Origin: Peromyscus leucopus
Taxonomy: Eukaryota > Chordata > Mammalia > Rodentia > Cricetidae
Assembly: GCF_004664715.2 (NCBI RefSeq)
Contig: NC_051069.1
Location: 6,463,501-6,527,500 of the forward strand
Reading direction: 5' to 3'
DNA length: 64,000 nt
Shown: positions 11,156 to 23,060 of the stretch, in pieces
How the letters are laid out: each line of letters starts with the position of its first letter
Position numbering within the stretch: the stretch's first letter is position 1
Notes under the pieces: generated by a model
Databases searched by the model: none
What the model was told of the DNA's origin: nothing
Seen by the model: only the letters and a program-made list of their open reading frames with translations
Position numbers and translations under genes: made by a program

Positions 11156-11184
11156 AAGTATGTAGCCCAGCCCAGAGCCTGGAT

Positions 11185-11395
11185 TAACTGCATGAGTAGC
11201 AAGTGCCACTCTGTCATCTGATACTTGTGTGGTCCTGGGCATGTTACTTAATCTCTCTGAATCTCAACTGTTTGGTGTGTAAAAACATGACATCACCTTC
11301 TGCTGCCATGAGGATCAAGTGAGGAAAAAGGGGTAAGCATGCTGCATTCTAGAAAGTACTGTGTCTTTAAAGTGTTAACCATTATCACCCTAAGG
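11185..11395 (+). mobile_element. MIR SINE fossil
   Basis: The stretch has 'tggtcctgggcatgttactt', 'aatctctctgaatctcaact', 'gaggatcaagtgagg' and a tail with 'gtgttaaccattatca'. This is a nearly complete MIR. Confidence 0.75.
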
Positions 11396-12040
11396 GAAGC
11401 TCGACCAGCGGTCTCTATTATACCATGACCATAAAAACAGCACTAAGGATGATTCTGGGCATAAAGGAGCTTGGAAGCTTGGGTTTTGGGGGAGTCCTTG
11501 CTCTGGAGTTTACCCTCTTACTAGTGTTCATAATAATTAAAAGCCTCCTCAGAGTTTCGAGCTTCTGGATTACATACAACTTTAGTCATTTCTCATGGTT
11601 TATTATTTTTGCTTAATATACCATCAGTCTGCCCCCCGCCCCGTTTATTTCAGAGTTCTCAGGCTGGATTTGGTTGGTGGAAAGGCTCAGGGGAGAAACC
11701 ACACCCAGACGGCATGTAAACGCCTTCTAGAAGTCGCTATTTGTACTGAGACCATGTTCAAAGGTGAGGTTACTAAGGCCTATTTCCTGGTGACCTGACC
11801 CCTGGACAGCCTGGCTGATGGTCGCTGATACCAACAGGCCGTCGGCCACGTCCCTCCCAACAGGGGAACACCCCTTGCTCTTCCACTCTAGCCTACCGAA
11901 TCTGTGTCCAGGTTACAATACGTGCCGAAATGGTCTCCGCTCTGCCTGAGGCAGAGAGCTCACTCCTTGGAAGTGGGCATGGTGAGTGAGGACCTATTAG
12001 GTTTTATTGCAGATGGCCTCTTCACCAAGCCTGACCGTGT
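11396..12040. other. Intron sequence without recognised elements
   Basis: No gene or firm repeat. A CpG-containing run 'caggccgtcggccacgtcc' at about 11837 stands out in otherwise CpG-poor intron. Confidence 0.45.
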
Positions 12041-12044
12041 CCAT

Positions 12045-12155
12045 CTCCCGGAAGACATTAGGCTCCTGGAAGGCAGGGGTGGCAGCGTCACACTGTTTAA
12101 TTGCTTTTCCCTGTGTTACAGTAGGTCCTCAATAAACTTGAGTACTGGCGAACTA
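12045..12155 (+). mobile_element. L2 LINE fossil, 3' end
   Basis: The piece 'attaggctcctggaaggcag' is followed by 'cactgtttaattgctttt' and 'taggtcctcaataaacttga', which is the classic end of L2. Confidence 0.75.
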
Positions 12156-12194
12156 ACTGCTAGGTGCTGAACATTCATGAGCACACTTGCTTGT

Positions 12195-12290
12195 CACTAG
12201 GGCATTCATTCATTTGCTCCTTCATTTATTCAGCACCCAGTGACTCACTCATACTATGCCAGGCACCACGCCACAGAAAGTGATTCATAA
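12195..12290. mobile_element. L2-related fossil fragment
   Basis: The run 'ttcattcatttgctccttca' with 'tactatgccaggcacca' matches the common L2-type motif for 'ttcaacaaatatttattgagcac...tgccaggcac'. Confidence 0.55.
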
Positions 12291-12294
12291 AGAT

Positions 12295-13018
12295 CAGTGC
12301 TCTCAGAGAGCCCTGCACCTTGCCTGGGCAAAACAGCAGAGCTGGCCCTGGAGATATGAGTGTGGGTGACCCTGATCTGAGGACCTGAGAGCAGGAGAAC
12401 TGGCCCCGCCCCTTGCTGCAGGCTGCAGGGGGTGAGCTAGCCCAGGCAGTGATGGAGAGCTCCCCTGGGTAGTGACCATGAGGGAAAGCTGGTGGGCTGA
12501 CCAACCCAGCTACCACCCAGGCCCAGAACCAGGGCTATGAGTGGGCCCACCCCATTATCCACCTCATCTATGAACTGTTAGAGCATGTGAAGGGGACGAA
12601 CCTATAGCTCCAAAATGGCAAGATCTTTACGACCCAGGACAACAGCAGGAAATCCACGAGGAACCCCAGGGAGAGCCCATTACTGGTGATATAGCAGAAA
12701 CCAGAGGCTTTGAACCAGACCCATGACTCATAGCAATGAAGACTTGCAAGTAAAGATAAACGGACTAAAGGGTAAACTGTGTGACTCAGAGGGCCACACC
12801 ACAGCTTCCAGGACAAGATTCTTCTTTCTTTCTTTGGTTGGTTGGTTAGTTGGTTTTGTCTCATTGTTTTGTTTTGTTTTTGGTTTTTCTTTTAAATTTA
12901 GTTTTTATTTGGGGGAGAGAGGTTGCAAGGGTAGAGAGTGGATGGGGAGATAGGTGGGATCAGAATGGGTGATGTGAAATCCACAGAGAATCAATAAAAG
13001 TTTAAAAATAAAAATCTC
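12295..13018 (+). mobile_element. L1 (Lx-type) 3' UTR, 5'-truncated
   Basis: The left part holds GC-rich repeats of the rodent L1 3' UTR ('agcagagctggccctgga', 'gacctgagagcaggagaact'). The middle has a T-rich run, and the right part has 'ggatggggagataggtggga', 'gatgtgaaatccacagagaa' and 'tcaataaaagtttaaaaa'. That order and A-rich end identify a sense-oriented L1 3' end. No L1 reading frame is present. Confidence 0.85.
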
Positions 13019-13267
13019 AATGCTCCTGCAGTTTGCACATTGGGAACAGAAGCTCAGGGGCTGGCTAATTCTCAGTTACACTTTTGCCTAATAGCAGGGG
13101 CTTTCCAGAGGAAAGCAAACTCCTGCTGGGGTCTTAGAGGATGAGCAGGAAGGCCCTGGGAAGGGAAAAGGAAGAGTAGAGAGGATGCAACACACATTCA
13201 TGGTCTCCAGAATTGCCTGGAAGATGGGCCTGTGGGCATGTATGTGGAGGATTAACTTCATGATTGT

Positions 13268-13293
13268 TTTTGTTGTTGTTGTTGTTGTTGTTT
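13268..13293. repeat. (GTT)n microsatellite
   Basis: About eight gtt units lie at the tail of the reverse B1, apparently expanded from its A-rich end. Confidence 0.95.
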
Positions 13294-13304
13294 CTTTTTT
13301 GTTT

Positions 13305-13466
13305 TAGTTTTTTGGTTTTTTTTTTTGAGACAAAGTTTCTCTGTGTAGTTTTAGAGCCTGTCTGGATCTCGCTCTGTAGACCAGGCTGGCATCGCACTCA
13401 CCGAGATCCTCCTGGCTCTGCCTCCCGAGTGCTGGGATTAAAGGCGCGGCGCCACAGCCGCTGGCT
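13305..13466 (-). mobile_element. B1 SINE with GTT-rich tail
   Basis: A (GTT)n and T-rich tail precedes 'gagacaaagtttctctgtgt', then 'gctctgtagaccaggctggc', then 'gagtgctgggattaaaggcg'. This is a full-length B1 in reverse. Confidence 0.95.
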
Positions 13467-13564
13467 TATCTTCCATGTTAATGGGCGTGGAAAGACCTCT
13501 ATTTATCGTGGGTGGGACCCTTCCTGAAAAGGGGACCCAGGACTCTATAGAATGGAGAAAGCGA

Positions 13565-13752
13565 GGTAAGCATGAGCATGGGTTCATTCCCTCTCCGCTT
13601 CCTGACTATCTGCAGGGCCCAGCTGCTTCAAGCTCTGCTGCTCCGACTTCAAGGTGGACCGGTCCCTTAGCTGTGAGCGGAAATAAACCTTTTCTCCCTG
13701 GAGTTGCCTTTGTCACGGTATTTTATCTCAACACCAGGCAAAGAAACTAAGA
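13565..13752 (+). mobile_element. MaLR LTR fragment (MT/ORR1 type)
   Basis: The stretch has 'gcttcctgactatctgcagg', 'gctgctccgacttcaaggtg', 'gtgagcggaaataaaccttt' and 'gttgcctttgtcacggtatt', ending 'aagaaactaagacag'. This is the 3' part of a rodent MaLR LTR, including its polyadenylation signal. Confidence 0.8.
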
Positions 13753-15489
13753 CAGCTTCCCAGGATGTCATTCATATCACCAAGGCAGCCAGACAGCTGA
13801 CCCTCCTCAGCCATGGCTCCTTCGAGCTGGAAAGAGAGGTAAGGGGTGGAGCATGGAGATGGCATGGTGGCTGTGTCCTAGGGAAGCCAGGCTTTCTTCT
13901 TGAGGAGTAAAAGAAACACAGGCAAGTCGGGGGAAACAAGCTCTTCACATAAAAGGAAAACTAAGAGGAATATGTGAATTTTAGATGGCAGGAAGCAACA
14001 TGGGACCAAGAAACCTCTTCTAGGCTACCAGCTGGCTGTATCCTGAGAAGTTAGTGGAAAATTCCAGTCCAATAGCACACAAAGCTACATTCTAGGTACG
14101 GGAGGTATCTCCCAACCATGAGGAAAATCTGTTTGTGGTCCTGCTGCACATCATTCCCCCAAGTTGCCTATCTGGGCCTAGGCCAAGGTACCCGTGAGAA
14201 AGGGGAAGCAAGAAGTTCAGAGTCTGTATACCCCGAGGATGCAGGGCCATGAGCGGGGTTAGCAGCATCCTTACCCTATATGTACCAGGGTAAACTCAGG
14301 CTGTCTCTAGGCCATGCAAAATGTCCAGGCTGAGCCTGAGAGCTAGAAATAGCTCCATCAGCCACCCCACAACAAGAAGTCTCAGCTCTCACAGGCCAGT
14401 GTAAGAACCACATTACCAGAGTTTGTTTTCCTAGTCTAGCAGAGCCCAAAACATTGTAATAAGAGTTGTGTTTTCTTTCCCACTCTTCTGAGAAGGGAGA
14501 TAACAATAACAGCATGCAACACACATCTGTATGCATCACTTCACACTGCTTCCCTCTTATGCCAACTCTGCCAGGTAGGTGGTACTCTCTGCAACAGGGC
14601 TGAAAAACCAAGGTTCAGGTGCCTTCCGGGGTATGGCGGAATGAGGTATAAAGTTCAACACGGCTGACTCCAACCCAGGCTCCCCTTGACCACAGCAAAC
14701 CCGCCCACTTCTACCAGCCTCCAGAGAAAAGACAAGAGGAGCCCATTTGGAGGCAGTGTCCAGGAGCCAGGAAAGACCTAAGAAAATAAGTTAACTGCAC
14801 ACGGTGCTACCAGGAAAGAGACACAGAAGCAATCCAGGTAGACCATTACCTGCCTGCTCTATCACCTCCCCACTATTCAAAAGCTTGCCCAGTCCCACCC
14901 TCCGCTGGGCCGGATTTTTATTTTTATTTGGTGACAACTGAGGGGACTCTGTAAGACATCTTCAGTAGAAGTAATTCAAAATACTGTGACAACTGGCATG
15001 AGGAGGGGGACCATGCTAGAATAAGAATTGGGACATGGGAACTGAACCCGCCCCCTGGGGTGGCTGCCGTAAGACTGTGCGCATGTCACATTCTCTCTGG
15101 GGAAGTCCCTCAAACCAGAACTGGTGTCACTGTAGATGTGGCCTCATCCTAACTTTCACATGAAACTAGGCACCTAAGCAATTCTGAGGTTGACCCCTGA
15201 ATTACTGCATACCTCATCTAATTACTGCCGGGCCCCCAGCTGCCCAGCCGTCTCCATTCCATCCATCTTCCCAGCCAGAAGGAAGCCAGCTGAAATAGAT
15301 GCCTGCTAACCTGACCCCCTTCACCTCTCAAAGTAAAGGGCAAGGGGCAAAAGGTAAAGGGCACCTCCTCAGCTCACCGTCAGCGTCTCTCAACTCCCCC
15401 TGCCCTCTTCCCAGGCTCTTCCTATAATGCATTCTATAATGCATTGAATGCATTGTGCTGTTACTGTGATCATGGACACCTGGACACGG
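13753..15489. other. Intron sequence without recognised elements
   Basis: No gene seen. Around 14500-14620 there is a faint MIR/L3-like resemblance. Otherwise it is unique-looking intron. Confidence 0.45.
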
Positions 15490-15705
15490 TCCTTTCCCTC
15501 TGCAAAGCCCTGTCGATTCTTTAGAAAATTCAAATGCCAGGTTTTCTGGGCAGCCCTCTCTGGTCACTTCAGGATCAGTCAGAGGTCTGCCCTTCAGTCT
15601 CGCCAGCTCCCAGGTGCTTTCCTCTGTCACACTCTTAGAATGATTATCTTTTTTATCTGTCTCCTGCATCAATCTCCTTGAGAGGAGGAACAAAGCCCAG
15701 TACAC
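15490..15705 (+). mobile_element. L2 LINE fossil, 3' end
   Basis: The segments 'tctgggcagccctctctggt', 'cctctgtcacactcttagaa', 'tttttatctgtctcctgc' and 'ctccttgagaggaggaacaa' follow the L2 3' region order. Confidence 0.6.
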
Positions 15706-15745
15706 AAAAGAGCAGGAGGCTTTCTGCAGAGAGCACTGATTAGAC

Positions 15746-15862
15746 AGCCAGGTGTGGTGGTGCATCCGAATAAGCCCAGCACCTGGGAAGCAGGGGCAGG
15801 AGAATCAAGAGTTCAAGGCCAGCCTGGGCTGCATAAGACCACGACTCAAAAGCAAATAAAGA
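15746..15862 (+). mobile_element. 7SL-like SINE (RSINE1/B4 type)
   Basis: The run 'agccaggtgtggtggtgcat', then 'gggaagcaggggcaggagaa', then 'caaggccagcctgggctgca' and an A-rich tail identify a B1-related monomer. Confidence 0.85.
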
Positions 15863-16749
<887 letters not shown>

Positions 16750-17129
16750 TTTTGCATGTCATGAGGCCTGGGTGATGGGTCCAGGGTCTACACCCGCCTC
16801 AGATTCTCTGGAAAATAGAATCCCTCTTGCCCTGCCTGGAGCTAACCTAGGCATCAAATATTGGCTTTGCTTCTGTCTGCTTTCTGTTGAACCTCAGAGT
16901 CAAGAACCACTATTAGCGTGTTCCCAGAAAGACCTCTGCTAGTGCTCTAGGCCCAGGTCCCTCATTACTCCGGATATTACCCTTCCCCTGTAAAGAGCAG
17001 GCTGTGCCCTGCCCTGAATTACATCTTAGATAGAGCAGCAGTTCATCCGAAGCCCCTCCATGTTGGGTATCAATGCCTTATAAGGTACAATGACGTGGCG
17101 TCTAGCTAGTGAGTTGGTTGGTGAGGGTG
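16750..17129. other. Unique intron just upstream of the second exon
   Basis: I see no repeat or gene here apart from the predicted branch point at its left edge. Confidence 0.55.
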
Positions 17130-17282
17130 GGGCATGCATGCCATGGCATGCAGGCGGAAGTCAGAGGACAACTTGCTGGAGGCAGTGCTCTGCTTCCAAC
17201 CGTGTTTGCTCCAGGGATTGAACTTGGGCTGTCAGGCTGGGCAGCAAGCCCCTTCACCTGCTGAACCATCTCCCCAGCCCCT
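17130..17282 (-). mobile_element. B3-type SINE
   Basis: The run 'ggaagtcagaggacaacttg', 'gattgaacttgggctgtcag' and 'gctgaaccatctccccagcc' is the reverse of the tRNA-derived head and body of B3. Confidence 0.88.
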
Positions 17283-17639
17283 GGCCTGGCATCTTGTTTG
17301 GCCACATGAACAAATACCCTTGGCCCGGGACACCCAGAAGGCAGACAGTGGTGAGTGAATTATCTGTGTTAATAAAAAGTATCTCGAGAGCTCATTGCAC
17401 CCATCAGACCAATGAACGACACACTCCCCTCACCCCAGATTTATGAATGGAGGAACCACAGACTGCAGCATGGCACCCCACCCCACCACTGTCATGGACC
17501 CCTCCAATGTGCCTTTGCCCTGTAGATCACCAAGTAACAAATTCTAACTGTCCTGGACTCAAGTAAGCGTGACTGCCCCTGCTCTGGGACTGCCAGTTGG
17601 AAGCTCTCCAGACCTAGTGTCTGATCTCTGGGAGTATTT

Positions 17640-17942
17640 TGTTTGTACTGACCCTTTACACGTCGCTCTGGATGTGCGTATGTTTGTGTACACATGCATG
17701 TAAGAGCAAGAGGTTGACGTCAAGTGTCTGTCTCAAGTGCTCTCTGCCTTATATTTTAGGACAAGGCCTCTCTCTGGTCCAGTGACAGCTCATGGATTCA
17801 GCTAGACTTGAGGCCAGCAAGCTCTTCCCACCTCTTCTTCCCCAGTAATTAGAGACGTGCAGCTTCTATGTGGGAACTGTGGATTCGAACCTAGGTCTTC
17901 ACGATTATGCAGCAAGCATGTTACCCACTGAGCCAGGCCCAC
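17640..17942 (-). mobile_element. Long (about 290-bp) tRNA-derived rodent SINE
   Basis: The stretch opens with a worn 'aagaggttgacgtcaagtgt' and closes with 'gtggattcgaacctaggtct' and 'agcatgttacccactgagcc'. It corresponds in reverse to the longer B2/B3-superfamily SINE also seen at 25010, 49935 and 63805. The subfamily name is uncertain. Confidence 0.6.
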
Positions 17943-17984
17943 AGTCCTGGCATAGCTCTGCCTTGTCTTTTAAAATCCTACAGT

Positions 17985-18110
17985 TTAGCCAGGCTTGGTG
18001 GCACATACCTTTAATGCCAGAACTTAGGAGATGGAGGCAGGCAGACCTCTGTGTTCCAAGACAGCCAGAGCTACATAGAAGGATCCTATATAGCATGTTT
18101 TTCTTTGCTT
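17985..18110 (+). mobile_element. B1 SINE, 3'-shortened
   Basis: The sequence has 'tagccaggcttggtggcaca', 'tacctttaatgccagaactt' and 'gacagccagagctacataga', but lacks the usual 'accctgtctc' end and A tail. Confidence 0.85.
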
Positions 18111-18169
18111 AGCTCTTCTGTAACTTACAAATATCGTGCGAAGTGTGGTGTGTGTAATAATTAAAATTA

Positions 18170-18300
18170 CAGAACCCCAGTCTCAAGGACTTGAAGGACA
18201 AAAGCAGGAGGACTGTCCCAAACTTGAGGTCAGCCCAGTCTATACAGCCACTTCCAGCCTAGCCAGGGATACAGAGTAAGACTCTAGCTCAAAAAGGACA
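18170..18300 (+). mobile_element. Degenerate 7SL-like SINE (RSINE1 type)
   Basis: The run 'acaaaagcaggaggactgtc', 'cttgaggtcagcccagtcta' and 'gtaagactctagctcaaaaa' retains the order of a B1-related element. Confidence 0.6.
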
Positions 18301-18848
18301 AAAACGAAATAATGCAGAGGTAAACTGGGATGAAATAAAGACCTTGCAGTTGCTGAGGTCATAACTGGTACGTCTGGGCTAGCAGTCACTCAGACTTCTG
18401 TCTCTACCCTCACAGCTGCTATAAAAAACAACAACAGGTGCCCTGCCACGGCTGTCTGGGGCCTAGGATCCTCGCTTCCCCAAGAGAAGCTTTATAATCG
18501 GGGCTGCCGGCAGCACAACCCATATGACAGACACACACAGTAACCAAAGGACCAAATCTTTGCCCTTTCCCTACCACCCCGGAACCGGTGACGGCCTAGT
18601 CACAAGCATGTACTATAGGCTACTTCTCAACTACAAAGTATGGGATCACTCTGTCCCCTCTGGAATCTACAAAAGAGATCACTTAGCCCTGGGGGCCTAA
18701 ACTCTCTTCAAAACCCTTGGCATGTCTACCTGTCTATCTATGGCACTAATAATTCTTCCAACAAATCTCCTACCCAAAAGGACAACTGCCCCAGTGTTTC
18801 CCCTGGTACTGGGAAACTTTGTTTTCTAGTGTATTTTGTGAGTGGTAT

Positions 18849-18852
<4 letters not shown>
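18301..18852. other. Intron sequence without recognised elements
   Basis: No gene or repeat is evident. It ends at the long T run of the following B1. Confidence 0.5.
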
Positions 18853-18896
<44 letters not shown>

Positions 18897-19035
18897 AGAC
18901 AGAGTCTCTCTGTGTAACAGCCCTGGCTGTTCTGGAACTCGCTCTGTAGACCAGACTGGCCTCAAGCTCACAGAGATCTGCCTGCTTCTGCCTCCCGAGT
19001 GCTGGGATTAAAGGCGTGCGCCACCATCTCCCATT
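18853..19035 (-). mobile_element. B1 SINE with 43-base T run
   Basis: The tail on this strand is an uninterrupted run of 43 T (18853-18895). It is followed by 'gagacagagtctctctgtgt', 'ctctgtagaccagactggcc' and 'gtgctgggattaaaggcgtg'. The uninterrupted A tail suggests a recent insertion or slippage growth. Confidence 0.96.
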
Positions 19036-19164
19036 TAGATCTAGGTTCTTTAAGAGGTTGGTTGGCTCTCAGACTAACTCCTGCCCCTTGACTACAGGAT
19101 ATCCAGGTACCTGTGTTTCCCACGAACCCCAGAAACCTTTCAGTTATCCAGGAAGACCACTATC

Positions 19165-19318
19165 TAAGAAACAAATTCTCCCCAGACAAGTCTCCTGGTG
19201 TCTTGATCTTGAATTTCCCAGCCTTGAGAAGTCTAAGAAATAAACTTCTGTTTTGATAAGCCACCCAGTTTATGGAATTTTGTTATATAGCTACTTGAAG
19301 AACCTAAGATAGGAAGTT
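19165..19318 (+). mobile_element. MLT1-like MaLR LTR, 3' part
   Basis: The stretch has 'tcttgatcttgaatttccca', 'agcctt', 'aagaaataaacttctgtttt', 'gataagccacccagtttatg' and 'tgttatatagctac', the typical end of an MLT1 LTR with its polyadenylation signal. Confidence 0.8.
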
Positions 19319-19898
19319 TATATTGAGTGGGGTGATAACTGTGACCAACAAACACACACACACTAAAAATATGGAGGTGGCTTCAGAACTAAATAAGAGG
19401 CAGCTGAGGCCAGAGGAGTTGTAAAATGCCTGCTGGAATAAGTTTCAATGTCATCAATGAACTGCAGGGAATGGTTCTGGGGAGGGGAGGGCAGAGAATA
19501 AGAGGAGGGAGTCTCAACATCCTGAAAGCATCAGAGTGGTTCTGAACAGAATGCTGATAAATACAGATGGCAATCACCATTCTGATGAGGATTGCAGTTG
19601 GAACTGAGGACACAGCATCAGTCAATAAAACAGAGACCATTCTTGTAATAAAACAGCAGAGAAATTTCACTTAATTTGTGTTGTTTTAACTTAACACAGT
19701 ATCTGTGCCTTAATCTACTGCTATCTCAGTCAGTAACTCCAACTCTGAAGTTAAGGCCTGCTTCTCCAGCAGCAACCTGGACACTCAGGCCGCAGTCTAG
19801 TGAGAATTCTGCTCCTGCATGTACTGGCTCTGTCACTGCTGCTAAAAGTAGCTTTAACTAAATCTCTATCATTCTAATTAGGAATAAAACTCGAAATT
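19319..19898. other. Intron sequence without recognised elements
   Basis: I see no gene or firm repeat in this stretch. Confidence 0.45.
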
Positions 19899-20062
19899 CA
19901 AGCCAGGCAGTGGTAGTGCACGCCTTTAGTCCCAGCACTTGGGAGGCAGAGCCAGGAGGATGTCTGTGAGTTCAAAGCCAGCCTGGTCTACAGATCGAGA
20001 TCTAGGACAGGCACCAAAACAACACAGAGAAACCCTGTCTCGAAAAAACAAACAAACAAAAC
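19899..20062 (+). mobile_element. B1 SINE
   Basis: Full-length B1 with 'aagccaggcagtggtagtgc', 'cctttagtcccagcacttgg', 'gcctggtctacagatcgaga' and 'cagagaaaccctgtctcgaa', ending in a caaa-rich tail. Confidence 0.95.
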
Positions 20063-20504
20063 CTCACAAAAACTCGGAGATTCAAAGGCTGGGATGAAAA
20101 CCTGTGAGCTCTGAAAAGTTGAGTAGCTACTAGTTAATTTTCTCTCCTTCTGCTTGGCCAAACCGGAAAAGGCTGTGCCACTCCAAATCCCTCCCTTCTA
20201 CTTCCTGTGTCTCTCTATCTCTCCCGGATCCCCTCTAAGGCTCTATGATTACTTTCTGCCAGCTAGTTGCTAATGAAGCCTCCTGACCCAAGGTAAATTT
20301 TATTTAATTAATGCTAATGCAAACTTGGGGTTTACAGTGTGATCGAATATCCCCCAACAAATTTTGTTTATGTGCTAATATCTATGGAAGGTTGAACTTG
20401 TGAGTGATGAGATTGGATATCTGGCTGAGAAAATGTCTAGGCATCGTGCTGATTAAGTGGTCTGGTTCCTCTTGACACAGTGAAATGTAAAAGAGGAGGA
20501 TCAT
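20063..20504. other. Intron sequence without recognised elements
   Basis: No gene or firm repeat was recognised. Confidence 0.45.
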
Positions 20505-20682
20505 TTTTTTTTAAAATGTAGTATGTATGCATGTGTGTCTGCCTGTGTGAGTCTATGCATGTGGTATGTGTGTACAACTTGCAGGAGGTGGTTTTCTCCT
20601 CCCACCACGTGGGTCCCAGGGATCAAACTCATCAGGCTTGGTGGCAGGCACCCTTACTACTGAGCAATCTCACTGGTCCAAA
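20505..20682 (-). mobile_element. B3-type SINE
   Basis: A T/TG-rich tail is followed by 'tacaacttgcaggaggtggt', 'gggatcaaactcatcaggct' and 'actgagcaatctcactggtc', the reverse of a B3 element. Confidence 0.82.
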
Positions 20683-21734
20683 GAGCAGTATTTTAAAAAT
20701 AGAATTATTAGTTAGAATAAATAGGAAAACATAAAAGTTGGAAGTTTTTTCCAGACTATTCCTACTGGGAAGAAAAAAATGAGCAAACTGTGGAGGAGGG
20801 AACACAGGTGTGCCTGAGGCTTGCTTGATAAGGAGACTTACACGGATCTCGGATCCCTAGGGAGGCCAGGTGCTATTCATCCAGACAATGCGGAGATTAG
20901 TCAGCTGGATAAAGGGCCTATTGTCCAAGACAATGAGATAATGAGTTCAAGTCATCTTAGACTTCGTGGAGGGAAAGAGCTCCACTCCCATCAGAAGGCC
21001 ACATTCAGGGCCCGGAGGACAGAACCCTATCAAGGGACGAACCCTACCACTGCCCAGTACTGGTTCATACGGAGGCCTTAGCTTCCTGAACTCTAACACC
21101 ACGCACATCAGTCACACCAGGTGTGGCTCCCACTGGCTCCTGACGTGACTGCTCTGTGCCAAGCAAAGCTGTGGGGGTGTGGCTACTTGGATTTCAAAGG
21201 ATGCCTCAGAGTTTGGTGGCCCCTGGAAAGAGAACTGTGGTGTGGGTGGAGGCCAATGCAGAGAGTGCTCACTACAGTAATACCCAGCAGGCCATGGGAA
21301 TGGGGTTCCCCGGAGACTCCAGACCAGTAGGTCCACAGGTGTGCGAACAATTCTAGTCTGGAAGAGCCACAGTCAGGCGACTCCAACCTGTGAGAGCTAT
21401 GGTGTGGGCTGCTCCCAGCAAAGACAGGGGCAAGGTTACCCAAAGCTGTTATGCAGGGTCTGTGGGTGCCCTAGTCGGCCTGAAAGACAAAATAGTATGG
21501 CCAAATGGTTCTAAAGCTGTGAGGTCTTGCTGACTCAAGACCTGTCACTCATTTTTTTTTTCCTAATTTGCTCCTTTGAGATAGAAAGATCTATACTATA
21601 CCTACCACACACTGAATTTTAAAACCACAATGCTTGTGTGATGCTCCCATTTCAACTAATTTACCTCAGAGCGAATCACCCACCCATAGCTGACTTATAT
21701 GTCCTCTCCAAGACATTGGCTTTTGTTTGTTTGC
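20683..21734. other. Intron sequence, partly repeat-like but unassigned
   Basis: A worn B3-like piece may lie at about 20900-21000. The 21120-21480 stretch ('ctgtgggggtgtggctactt', 'gcaaagacaggggcaaggtt') has an LTR-like feel, but I cannot assign it to a family. Confidence 0.35.
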
Positions 21735-21892
21735 TTGCTTTCTTTTTTAAGATGGGGTCTCGCTTTGTAGCTCTGGCTGGCCTAGAACTCACTCTGTAGA
21801 CCAGGCTGGTTTCAAGCTCATCAATATCTATCTGCCTACCTCTGCCTCCCGAGTACTGGGACTAAAGGCCTGGGCCACCGTGTCTGGTGCGT
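21735..21892 (-). mobile_element. B1 SINE
   Basis: The run 'aagatggggtctcgctttgt', 'ctgtagaccaggctggtttc' and 'cctcccgagtactgggacta' is B1 read in reverse. Confidence 0.93.
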
Positions 21893-22374
21893 CATCAGAG
21901 TTAAACCCTAATGCTGACATCAGTGAAGACTTCTCCAGCCTCTTAGGATAGCATAGACATATTTTACATGAGAGGATGGCATTAATTGGGGGGTAAAGGG
22001 GGATGAACGTCACAGTCTGAACAGACTAGGACAGATGACAAAAGGAATAAATGCTAGCCCTGCCTGGCTGTGACCTGGTGTCTCCTTTCCCTGCTCTAGG
22101 CAAGCCTCGGTGGTTTTTCTCGCCTGAAAAAGAGCAGATTGGGCAAGATGGCCCCTAGAGCTTCCTGTCTCTGCTTTTATGAAATGTGCCTTCTTCATGC
22201 GCTCAAGATAATCTAGATGGTCCTTAACTTACACATAATACTTCATAAAATAATATGTAGAAAACTACAGAACTGGCCTTTCCTGCGTTTCCCACACCTC
22301 CGTAATAGTGCACGGGACCGTCCCGGCCTGCGCACGAGCGCTCTGTTTGTTGAAGCCACCTCACCAGCCCTCTC
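21893..22374. other. Intron sequence without recognised elements
   Basis: No gene. The short CpG-containing run 'cacgggaccgtcccggcctg' at 22311-22330 is notable only for its GC content and near-palindrome 'gggaccgtccc'. Confidence 0.4.
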
Positions 22375-22645
22375 TATCGAGTCTGCTCAATGATATTTGG
22401 CCACTAAACGTGTGTGGCTACTGAGCACTTGGAATATGGCTAATGTGACTAAGGAACTGAATTTTTTTTTATCCAATTTAAACACAAAAACTGATGCAGA
22501 ATAAAATTTCTTCACTAAGCACAAGTTTACTGTTTAGATAGAACTGCTGTGCACTTTAACCAGTCAGTGCATTACCTACAAGAGGATCTGCACTCTAAAT
22601 GTCAAATCCACATCAGCTTATGTAGACTTAGAATTAAAACACACA

Positions 22646-22688
<43 letters not shown>

Positions 22689-22865
22689 ATATATATATAT
22701 ATATAACTCATAACTTCATACTGGCTACATAATAAAGTCAGTATGTGTTGGGCTCAATAAAATTATTATTAAAATTAGCTCACCTATTACTTTTTATTTA
22801 TTTAATATGGCTACTGGAAAATTTAGAACTACACGTGGTCAATATTCAATTCTATTGGACTGGAT
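22375..22865 (+). mobile_element. Old DNA-transposon-like fossil split by a microsatellite
   Basis: The left flank has 'atttggccactaaacgtgtg', 'tggctactgagcacttggaa' and 'atatggctaatgtgactaag'. The right flank (22795-22865) has 'aatatggctactggaaaatt' and 'caattctattggactgg'. Together they recall the two ends of an old mammalian MER-type element ending in 'tattggacagc'. I cannot name the family. The intervening AT-rich region carries the CA/TA repeat. Confidence 0.45.
22640..22705. repeat. (CA)n(TA)n microsatellite
   Basis: About 17 CA units run directly into about 16 TA units with one 'aata' break. The TA half is self-complementary. Confidence 0.97.
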
Positions 22866-22889
22866 GAAAAAGAGAAAGCGAGCTATGCG

Positions 22890-23060
22890 CCGACATTCAC
22901 CAATCTCCGATTTGTGGCTGTGGTTGCAACGTGACCAGTGTGCCTTTCCTGCCATGACGGACTACACCCTCAAAATAGGAGCCAAAGTAAACCCGTCCTC
23001 CCTCAAGTTGCTTCTGTTGGGGTACTTTTATGACAGAAACAGGACTAGTGTTCAAGGTCT
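22890..23060 (+). mobile_element. MaLR LTR fragment (MT/ORR1 type)
   Basis: The stretch has 'ttgcaacgtgaccagtgtgc', 'gccatgacggactacaccct', 'ggagccaaagtaaacccgtc' and 'caagttgcttctgttggggt', equivalent to the element at 13565-13752. Confidence 0.75.

Noticed and set aside
22311..22330. CpG island or alternative Dapk2 promoter
   Set aside because: The GC-rich run is only about 20-40 bases long and surrounded by AT-rich repeats, too little for an island.
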